Source: Omphalotus guepiniiformis
Lineage: Eukaryota; Basidiomycota; Agaricomycetes; Agaricales; Omphalotaceae
DNA: 64,000 nt
Reading direction: 5' to 3'
NCBI GenBank assembly: GCA_028554645.1
Contig: JAQOOI010000046.1
Span: 124,001 to 188,000, forward strand
The first letter of the stretch is position 1. Each line of letters starts with the position of its first letter. A program made the position numbers and the translations under genes. Shown one piece after another: positions 56,450-64,000 of this stretch. Below the pieces are notes generated by a model. It worked only from the letters and a program-made list of their open reading frames with translations, did no database searches and was not told the DNA's origin.

Positions 56450-57109
56450 CTACCAAAAGCGAGGATGCGGCATCTTCTCATATCCATACTTCACCATGTC
56501 AAAATCTAGCTTTCCACCACGCGATTGAATGTATTCGACCCAGCGTGTCATTCGCGCCCTATCCTTGATGTACTCCTCTCGTATAATTTTACTGTCAGGG
56601 TGTGAATCGGACAGTTGTTCCTTGCCTTTATAAGTGATGTATCGTAAGGGAAAGAACATATGGGAAACAGTGTCCTCGAGATCAAGTTCGCTGTCCATCA
56701 ATTTTCGTGATTTATAAATCTCTAAGCAAAAGGACACCACAGATTAAGATACTTTCTGAAAGAGGATCCGAAGACACGCACCTTCGAGCACAAGAGCATA
56801 CCGCTCCAAATTACTCGGAAGACAAGACTTGAACGTGTCGTAATACATGATAGAGTCATGGAGAGATAAGGGACCATCCTTCTCAACTTTCTTCGGATCT
56901 CTGAGACTGGAGATGAACGATACAAAGTCTTCATTAGAAATCACGTAGCCCATAACCCAGACGTCATCCGACGACCGCTTCTTGGGACGTTTTACAGAAG
57001 ACGAACTAGACTTCTTCTTCCTCAAGGACTTCTTCTTCAAGTCGGTTTCCGTGGAGAGTTTGGGGTCGTTCGTTGCAAGAGGTGGATTTGTGGTATAGGC
57101 CGAGCGCAA
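56450..57109 (-). pseudogene. Family X copy 5, lacking the family start codon
   Basis: Exon 2 (56721-56450) and exon 1 (down to 56782) have intact family motifs: VKRPKKRSSDDVWVMGYVIS, SLHDSIMYYDTFKSCLPSN, EIYKSRKLMDSELDLEDTVS, KYGYEKMPHPRFW. At the 5' end, however, the expected ATG-TCT-ACC is replaced: the frame opens with TTG-CGC-TCG, preceded by about 75 bp of foreign sequence (about 57105-57180) between the conserved promoter box CACGTG (57226-57231) and the coding start. The gene may be dead or may start from another codon through altered splicing. Confidence 0.6.
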
Positions 57110-57527
57110 CGTGTATGTGCGCCCACCGGGGCGATGCTTCGGGCTAAATGCGTGCGAGTCTCACGGAGAACTGAAGCGATTGGACTGAAGGGTTCGTCGT
57201 GACGCGACGAGATGCGACACAAAGTCACGTGATCGTGGCCCATTGCATATTTATTATTAATATTATCTATTATTATTTCGGCGAAATCTCTTCGAAATTT
57301 GCCACCTACTTTCTCTTCGCACAATGGGCTTTGACCACAGTGAAGTGCGACAAACAACAGTTCACCGAAGTGCGAAATTTACATGTATGGAAGTTGATAC
57401 AATACTCCCGGAGTTCCGAGATGAAGTTTATACAACACATTACACGCCGCGGGCCACCAAAGACCTATCCAGCATCTAATATGCGTACTGAAAGGAAGAG
57501 GCGCCAGTTGGTGGGTTGAATTATCGA
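57110..57527. other. Intergenic between family X copies 5 and 6
   Basis: Contains the promoter of copy 5 (CACGTG at 57226-57231) with the extra ~75 bp, and the conserved 3' flank of copy 6. Confidence 0.5.
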
Positions 57528-58169
57528 CTACCATAAGCGAGGATGCAGCATCTTCTCATACCCGTACTTCACCATGTCAAAATCTAGCTTTCCACCGCGC
57601 GATTGAATGTATTCAACCCAACGTGTCATTCGTGCCCTATCCTTGACGGACTCCTCTCGTATGATTTTACTGTCAGGGTGTGAATCGGATATTTGTTCCT
57701 TGCCTTTATAAGCGATGTATCGGAAGGGAAAGAACATATGTGAAACTCGAACATCGAGCGGAAGGTCGCTGTCCATCATTTTTTGTGATGGATAAATCTC
57801 TAAACAAAGGGATACCACGGATTGGACTAATTTCAGAAAGAGGATCCGAAGACACGCACCTTCGAGCCTAGGAGCATCCAACTTACTCGGAAGGCGAGAC
57901 CTGAACCAGACGTAGTAACCCATAGAGTCACGGAGAGATAAGGAACCTTCCTTCTCAATTTCCTCCGGATCTCTGAGACTAGAGACGAACGATACAAAGT
58001 CGGCTTTAGACATAACGTAGCCCATAACGAAGGCATCGGTCGAGGGCTTCTTGATACGTTTCGCAGAAGATGAAGTAGACTGCTTCTTCAAGGACTTCTT
58101 CAAGGACTGGGTTTCTGTGGAGAGTTTGGGGACATTCGTTGCATGAGGTGGATCTGTGGTAGTAGACAT
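57528..58169 (-). CDS. Family X protein, copy 6
   Basis: ATG 58169; exons 58169-57860 and 57799-57528. The intron has no in-frame stop, so an unspliced 213-aa version is also possible. Head MSTTTDPPHATNVPKLSTET, SAKRIKKPSTDAFVMGYVMS, a diverged GYYVWFRSRLPSKLDAPRLEG, then EIYPSQKMMDSDLPLDVRVS, FFPFRYIAYKGKEQISD, KYGYEKMLHPRLW. Promoter box CACGTG at 58227-58232, about 58 bp upstream. Confidence 0.72.
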   Translation of the reverse strand: MSTTTDPPHATNVPKLSTETQSLKKSLKKQSTSSSAKRIKKPSTDAFVMGYVMSKADFVSFVSSLRDPEEIEKEGSLSLRDSMGYYVWFRSRLPSKLDAPRLEGACLRILFLKLVQSVVSLCLEIYPSQKMMDSDLPLDVRVSHMFFPFRYIAYKGKEQISDSHPDSKIIREESVKDRARMTRWVEYIQSRGGKLDFDMVKYGYEKMLHPRLW

Positions 58170-60120
58170 GATGGGAAATGAGCTGAAGTTTCGTCGTGGC
58201 GCGACAAGATTTATGCGACACGAAGTCACGTGGTCGTGGCCAATGCGGTCGTCGCAATCTCCTCGAATTTTCTGTTCGCAACTTGCATCACTAAATTCAG
58301 GGACCTGCCGTGATGGATTATAAGTCCGCGTAATACGTGTAATCTACTGTAACACCAATAATATGATCATAATATTATACATCAAATTGTAAGGAATTTT
58401 AACTCATTAGACCTTTGGACTTTTTTTGACAATTATTATACTTCATTTACACAACACACAAAATCTATGTTAAGACAGCACAATTAGAAATTTTTCTCGG
58501 ATATCCTCATACTGAGCTAACAAATATATCTTATTCAATACAATAATAAATATATCTTGACATTGCACACAACATTGCACACATTCAAACATAATAAAAC
58601 TTGTATATCATTGCGCAGGGTAGACTACATACAAGACTATTTAACTACATGCAACACTCCCGTGTAACATGCGAGGCAAGCTAAAATTAAATAATAAGTG
58701 CCGAGCACCACCATAAGCAGAATGGTGCACGTACCAGATAGTATGTATGTCCTTTTAAGTCTACTTCAGTAATGACAAGGCCAATTAGTAAAAAAGAGTT
58801 GCAAAAGATATTGAATGACATACTTGTCTGCCCACTTCAAAGTCCTACAATATAGTATCTGTGTGAGAAAACAGGATGTGAGGAATAAAGAAATTCGAGA
58901 CATAAAAGCTAACATACTATTTTCAGATTGCCCACTTCACAGTTCTACAATATAGGATCTGGTTGAGGACCAGGATGTCAGAAAGAAATAAGTTTGAGAT
59001 GTAAGAACCAACGTACTATTCCCAGAATCATTGTGGAGGTGGTGGTTGGAGAAAGAGAAGGAGATGGAAATAAATCAACGAAGTCACGGCCTTTTGTATG
59101 TTGCCAGTCACCTGATCGCGTTGCGGAGCGGAATGCCGGTGCGCGGTTACTTATCGGGTGGTGCTTATCATTTCCAGCTCCGACATCTTAGAAATTTTCT
59201 TAAGTGCATCGCTTGTGACTCGAGCATTGAGCTCGTTCCATAATTCTCAAGGCTGAGATCCAGCTAACAGTCTCTGAGTGATGTGCTACAGAAAAGTTTC
59301 TTACTGTAGGAGCTCTTCACATATGTGCAAATCCTAAGTTAGTGACATATTGGCTGGTGGTCACTTGGTATTTTATAATTAACTCGTAAATTGTATGAGG
59401 AAAGGTAAGTGTGTACAATATTGCAAAATAAATACAGCAGAAATATACAGCAGTATAGATATGTAAAATAAATCCTTCAAATTCTCACCAATCATGGTAG
59501 TGAAATAATAATTACTGGCACCCGTAATATTGTACAATTGTGGCAGCAAGATTATAACATGTCAAAATTTCGAGTAATTCTGATGCCATCCATATATGGT
59601 ATAACAATCCGTGATCATGACATATCTTATCTGCATCAAACTCAAATTCCCACAACGCCTCACCATGTTTCCCCCGATTTAGTGATGTGACTCAAGACTA
59701 CAGTGATGTGCGACAGAAACGTCAACTTGAATCATGATCCAACAACCGAAATAGTCTGCTGTTCGTTTGAACTAGAAGTTCTAAGTTTTTTGACCACCGT
59801 AATTCGCTGCGACAAACAAGAAGTCCCCGTTGCTTGCAATGACTTCGGGCGAGCGAAGTTTGAGGTTTAGTCTGAGGCTTGAGGCTGGAGCTGAACCCCT
59901 GAGCAGTACTACATCTGTCCTGCAGCAATTGGGATCGTATTGAACTCTATTTAGTTACATCACGGTCGCGCAGTCGGAATAAGTTCATACAACACATTAC
60001 ACGCCGCAGGCCACCAAAGAATGTTCCAGCATCCGAATGCGACGGCATTGTACTAGAAAGGAGAGGTGCCAATCAGTGAGGTATACACTACCACAGAAAA
60101 GATGCCCACAATTAAGATAT
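58170..60120. other. 2-kb AT-rich region without supported genes
   Basis: AT-rich sequence with a tandem duplication of about 95-100 bp (about 58828-58925 and 58926-59030). Each copy contains GCCCACTTCA.AGT.CTACAATATA and ends in an ACTATT..CAG stretch resembling a 3' splice site. About 59850-60060 is a family X type 3' flank belonging to copy 7. Weak frames at 58994-59243 lack motifs. Confidence 0.45.
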
Positions 60121-60729
60121 TCACCACCAATAACGGGGATGCAGCATCTTCTCATACCCATACTTCACCATGTCAAAATCTAACTTTCCACCGCTCGATT
60201 GGACATGCTCGATAAGACGTGTCATTAGCGCCTTATCCTTGTAATACTCCTCTCGTATAATCTTATTGTCAGGGTGTGAATCAGACAGCTGTTCCATGCT
60301 TTTATACGGGATGCAACGAATGGGAAAGAACATATGAGAAACTATGTCTTCGAGCGGAAGGTCGCTGTGCTTCAATTTTGGTGATTTATAGATCTCTATA
60401 AATCAAGGGATATCAGGATTTGATATTTATTCAGTGAGAATCCGGAAGACACGCACCTGTGAGGTAGGGCATATTCTTCGGAAGACCATGCTTGAAACAG
60501 TCGTAATGCAGGATAGATTCTCTGAGAGATAAGGGACCGTCCTCCTCAAGGTCTTTCGGATCATTGAGACTGGAGACGAAGGATAGAAAGTCTTCATTAG
60601 ATATAACATAACCCATAACCCAGGCATCGTTCGACGGTCGCTTCTTGGAACGTTTCGCAGAAGATGACGAGTTGGAAGTAGATTTCTTTTTCTTCAAGGA
60701 CTTGGTTTCTTTTTCGAGGACTTCGGCGT

Positions 60730-60736
60730 CAGTCGT
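60730..60736. repeat. Left 7-bp target duplication of the 1.1-kb element (CAGTCGT)
   Basis: CAGTCGT recurs at 61857-61863; intact paralogues have it once (ACGACTG on the gene strand). Confidence 0.85.
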
Positions 60737-60865
60737 CAAAAGTAGAACTAGTTTTGATTAATCAATTTCGGTGAAGGCCGAGATATGAACCGCAATTGAA
60801 CCAGGTTATATAATGAACTGTATTTGAACTACATTATATAATCTTACAGAAAAATACATCAAATG

Positions 60866-60944
60866 GATACAACAGGACTCGAACCTGAGACCTCTTGATC
60901 ACGTCAAATCGACAAGGCTCATAAACCACTGAGCCACACAACCA
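60866..60944 (-). repeat. tRNA-like sequence (A and B box) inside the 1.1-kb element
   Basis: On the minus strand an A box-like TGGCTCAGTGGTT and a D-arm pair GGCTC/GAGCC are followed by a CTTG/CAAG stem and a T arm CAGG-TTCGAGT-CCTG with B box GGTTCGAGTCC. The acceptor stem pairs poorly, so it is more likely a tRNA-derived (SINE-like) module than a working tRNA. Confidence 0.6.
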
Positions 60945-61686
60945 TTGACAACAGCATGGACATCTCACGGTATATTGCACCGTACATCCACATTTCGGTG
61001 CAAATATTATTCAAAGTTAATTGTTACAGTTCAATTCCACTTCATATGCCTGGTTTATTAATCATTATAGTTCAATTGCTGATCAATTGCTGTTCAAATA
61101 CTTCTTGATTCACAATATATGTTGCAGTTCAAATGCAGTTCAATTGCTAAGTTCAAATATCTAACTACTTCATTTATTGTATTATTACAATTCAAATACA
61201 GCAATTCAAATGCAGTTCAATGACTAGGTTCAACTACTGTTCAATTGCTAAGTTCAAATACCTGTTCAATTATATTTACTAGAGATGAAATGTGGTTCAA
61301 TTGCTGAGTTTTGTTCAAATATATAGTTTATTGTAATACTACAGTTCAAATACAGTTCATAACTCATAATCTCTAAGTTCACATAGTCCATTATATTTGC
61401 TTTCAATTGCTGAGTTTTGCTCTGGTTCAAATGCATAGTTCAAATGTAGTTATAATCTGTTCAAATACACAGTTCAAATGCAGTTCATAAGTTATATTCT
61501 GTTCAAATACACAGTTCAATTGCAGTTTATTCTGTTCAAATATATAGTTCAAATGCAGTCCATAAGATATATCTCTAAGTTCAAATACAAAGTTCATTAT
61601 CTCTGCTCTGGTTCAAATGCATAGCTCATAAGTTATGTATGCTGATCTATTAAGTTGCAATAATATGTGGTCTTTACAATTAATCA

Positions 61687-61757
61687 TTTGGTGCAGTGGT
61701 TAACCCGTCATAGAGTTATTGTGCCCTGCAGGCCCAGGGTTCAATCCCTGCTGTGAA
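61687..61757 (+). repeat. Second tRNA-like sequence, opposite orientation
   Basis: TTTGGTGCAGTGGTTAACCC (A box-like) and, 38 nt further, CAGGGTTCAATCCCTG, a T arm with the B box GGTTCAATCCC. The two tRNA-like sequences diverge from the centre of the element towards its ends. Confidence 0.55.
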
Positions 61758-61856
61758 CAAATATTAATTTTGTATTTCATTATATAATCTGGTTCAATTA
61801 CAGTTCATATTTCGGGCTTCACCGAAATTGATTAATCAAAACTAGTTGTCTTACAG

Positions 61857-61863
61857 CAGTCGT
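61857..61863. repeat. Right 7-bp target duplication of the 1.1-kb element (CAGTCGT)
   Basis: Exact copy of 60730-60736. Confidence 0.85.
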
Positions 61864-62146
61864 TGCAGAAGGTGGACTTGAAGTGGTAGACATGATGAGA
61901 GAGATGAAGACAAAGGTCCCGTGATCGTGGCCCATTATTTTCACCTAATATCACACAATAGACGCCTGAGCGCTAGCTTTCACCACAGTAGATTCGGAAG
62001 CGCAACAAATTTAAACAAGAATTCACAGAAGAACGGAAGTGTACATGTCTGGAAGTATCAACGTCAATTAGAACCTTGATCCGAATGAAGAAGTTGGCTT
62101 CACCTCCTCACTATCAAGAAACCACTAATCATTTATCAATCCGAGA

Positions 62147-63330
62147 CTATGCCCACCAAAAACCTGTCGGAGACTTGATCTTATCGTTAGACGCAACGAC
62201 TTTCAAGTTCTTCCCACCATCAATCCGCTCAAAAACCTTTACACCCCCTCCGTTCGCACCGCCGGCAACGAGATACTTGTCGTCTGGCCCGCCAAACTGC
62301 ATTCCACGTAGGTGATTCAGCCCCGTTCTGACCTCCGCGATGAGCTCGAGAGCGTCAGGGTTAGCTATAGAGAACATGGCGATGGTGTCGCCTTCTGGAG
62401 ATGGGTCGTTTCGGTTAGAGACGTAGACATAGGGCACCGGGAAGGAAGGGTTAGGCTTGGGAAGAAGGATTTCGGCAGCGAGCATATCGTTCGGGAGTGG
62501 AAGTGGTTTCGACAATGTGGAGACTTGAGTGATGAATTTGGGCTCTCCCAGATTGGGCGGGTACTTGTGTCGTGAAAGGGTACTAGTCAGCTCGAGAAGC
62601 GTATAGAGGTGACCGTCTAGAAGATAAGGATCGTGTATGAGGCGAATTGTACGAGAATCCGAAGAGATGGGGTAGACATACCGTGAACGGCTACGTGTCG
62701 CGGGCCATTTCCGCCTTCATATTGAACGTGTCCTCCTATCTTCCACGAGCCTGAAAGATCCTTCACAAAACGGTAGACACGATCACCTCCTAAATCCGGG
62801 ACAAGAAGTTCGTTATATGCGTTGTTGTAGAACACCTGGTGAGCATGAGATGCTTCTTGGCGAGTTTCATTAGGACCCGACCCATGCAAGGTGGTCGTCG
62901 CGGGAGCTTCGTCGAGGAGATACGGGGCGGAGTCGCTGATTGGGAGCACAGTCACGGAGCCGGGCAAGTACTGGAAGAACGTAGATGTCGATACACTTTT
63001 AATGATTCAGTATGCAGCCAAGTAATTGCAACGTACGTTTGCGATAAACAGTCGATCCTCCGCGGCAACAACAGAGCATGGATTTCCTCCGCCATACGAC
63101 GTGCGAGCCACGACCTTCCCTTTCCCTTCTTCGTCGTATCTAATCGCAACGATCTTCCCTTCATCTTGCTCCAAGCACGTAAAAAATAGCGCCTTGTCTC
63201 TAGGATGAGGCGTTATCCAAGAAGGCTGAAAACCAACTTCCACAGAGCTCGTCAAAGTCAATTTATCCCCGTCGAACGAGAGTGTATAAACATCATTCGT
63301 ATAAGAGGCGACGAAGATTCTAAAAACCAT
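62147..63330 (-). CDS. Lactonase-like seven-bladed beta-propeller protein
   Basis: ATG 63330, stop TAG at 62147, three exons. Motifs: MVFRIFVASYTNDVYTLSFD, VEVGFQPSWITPHPRDKALF, GGGNPCSVVAAEDRLFIANV, then HGSGPNETRQEASHAHQVFY, LLVPDLGGDRVYRFVKD, GPRHVAVH, and VPYVYVSNRNDPSPEGDTIA with LRGMQFGGPDDKYLVAGG. The repeated NG.P..VA and HPN.. blade pattern is that of the 6-phosphogluconolactonase/carboxymuconate-cyclase-like lactonase family. It may hydrolyse a lactone such as 6-phosphogluconolactone, but many fungal members have no assigned substrate. A short relic of this gene lies at 53299-53358, showing that a duplication including family X copy 7 took place. Confidence 0.87.
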
Positions 63331-63377
63331 TTGTCGTCAATGTTGTTATCGTGAAAGTAGAATATGGTTGAGACTCG

Positions 63378-63392
63378 CGGCTTTATAGGCGT
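63378..63392 (-). promoter_or_regulatory. TATA-like box of the lactonase gene
   Basis: On the minus strand CCTATAAAGCCGC lies about 50-60 bp upstream of the ATG at 63330. Confidence 0.4.
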
Positions 63393-64000
63393 CCAACGGT
63401 GCAACGGCCTCTTTCCTGATAGAGATGACCGACATTTTGCCGGTACTCGGGCCTACAAAACGAACACGGCCAGGCCACATCGTTAAGACTCTCATCGAAA
63501 AAAACAAGATTAAGCACGCTTTGAAAACGGACATGAAAGGAGTTTGCTGAAAGCAAGCATGAAGGTGGTGAAAATGGAACAGGGCCGTCAGAACGAATTT
63601 CGAAGGTCCGATAATTCACCAGCGAACACGTGGCTAATTACCGCAAAAGATATCTCCCTCCCCACTTAAGTACGACGAGTTTCTGAGTAAGTAGGTCGTG
63701 TAAACGGAGAATCTTTGACGTCTCGTACAGAGAGACGGTGATAGGACTATGGTGAATTCGAGGTACAGATTAATGCCGAGTTTTCTCCTTGCTTTATGGA
63801 GATGCGAGAAGCGGAGGGGAAAGAGCTTTCTTTGAAGTTGGAGAAGGTAGGTACTGCATGTAACAAAATATTCTTCAATCAAGAACACTTGGAACGGGGT
63901 ATCGCTGACGTACTTCACCACACCAAGCGGAAGTGACCCAAGAGTTAAGCAAACTCTCCATGTCGTTGGTTGCAACAGTGTGGAGTGCTTGCTATCTTTG
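63393..64000. other. Right-end intergenic sequence
   Basis: Upstream of the lactonase gene. Minus-strand frames at 63383-63619 and 63634-63975 have no recognisable motif and are not supported. Confidence 0.4.

Larger units (their letters stand above)
60737..61856. mobile_element. 1,120-bp non-autonomous element related to the 19-kb transposon
   Basis: Terminal inverted repeats of about 80 bp: both ends have 9 variable nt, then AACTAGTTTTGATTAATCAA, TTTCGGTGAAG, ATATGAAC and AATTGAACCAG, with near-identity until TTATATAATGAA. The 9-nt plus AACTAGTT layout and the 7-bp duplication are the same as in the 19-kb element. The inside is full of AGTTCAAAT/AGTTCAATT motifs and has no coding capacity. 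Two tRNA-like sequences lie just inside the two ends. Confidence 0.87.
60121..61893 (-). pseudogene. Family X copy 7, interrupted by a 1.1-kb element
   Basis: ATG at 61893 (ATG-TCT-ACC-ACT) and 12 codons lie at 61893-61857; the rest of exon 1 resumes at 60736 and ends at 60457; exon 2 is 60395-60121. After removing the insertion and one copy of the 7-bp duplication the frame is continuous through TTDAEVLEKETKSLKKKKST, DAWVMGYVISNEDFLSFVSS, LPKNMPYLTG, KYGYEKMLHPRYWW. In the interrupted state translation from the ATG reaches a stop about 12 codons into the insertion. The promoter is of the CACGGG type. Confidence 0.85.

Noticed and set aside
60866..60944. Functional tRNA gene
   Set aside because: A and B boxes and T arm are good, but the acceptor stem pairs poorly and the anticodon loop would be 15 nt; annotated as tRNA-like only.

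Overview
The window is nuclear DNA from a filamentous fungus, most likely a mushroom-forming basidiomycete (Agaricomycotina). Genes are split by many short introns of about 45-70 bp with GT..AG ends. Several products have typically fungal architectures, and a KDZ-type transposase with its CxC cysteine cluster is present. There are no prokaryotic operons, ribosome-binding sites or CRISPR arrays. Exon joins stated here were worked out by hand from reading frame and splice sites.

Layout. 0.5-3.9 kb: pseudokinase/armadillo-repeat protein (-). 4.7-6.7 kb: cryptochrome DASH with an RGG tail (-). 7.0-9.1 kb: mitochondrial DUF1479 oxygenase-like protein (-). 9.67-13.63 kb: a complete hAT transposon with an 8-bp target duplication. 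13.8-15.7 kb: class III CoA-transferase (+). 17.3-19.4 kb: MFS transporter (+). 20.1-24.0 kb: two copies of an unknown ~196-aa family, here called family X, then a short-chain dehydrogenase (+). 24.3-25.5 kb: HNH nuclease-like gene (+). 26.3-28.7 kb: Ser-rich, single-span, Gly-rich membrane protein (-). 29.7-31.9 kb: GNAT-like/ankyrin protein (-). 32.4-33.7 kb: inverted duplicated DNA plus exon 2 of a family X gene. 33.74-52.75 kb: a 19-kb transposon. 52.76-53.06 kb: exon 1 of the same family X gene. 53.6-54.9 kb: second dehydrogenase copy (-). 55.1-58.2 kb: three more family X copies. 60.1-61.9 kb: a seventh family X copy, interrupted by a 1.1-kb element. 62.1-63.3 kb: lactonase-like beta-propeller gene (-).

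Main discovery. The two halves of one family X gene lie 19 kb apart on the same strand. They are separated by a segment that starts and ends with related inverted termini and is flanked by the 7-bp duplication CGGGAGC (33729-33735 and 52755-52761). The segment carries a KDZ transposase gene, a GIY-YIG-type (T5orf172-like) protein, an RNase H1 N-terminal-like protein, a 698-aa companion, a 695-aa protein with WQGI repeats, two small related genes, captured fragments of PRP31 and an F-box-like gene, inverted arrays of the hexamer TGAACT near both ends, and many short paired hairpins. A 1,120-bp element at 60737-61856 has the same terminal architecture (9 nt, then AACTAGTT; 7-bp duplication; TGAACT-type arrays) and is also inserted in exon 1 of a family X gene. 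The two look like an autonomous and a non-autonomous member of one transposon group.

Family X, the dehydrogenase and a relic of the lactonase gene have been duplicated together several times, partly in inverted orientation. The 20-63 kb interval is therefore a rearranged, transposon-rich region inside otherwise ordinary housekeeping sequence.
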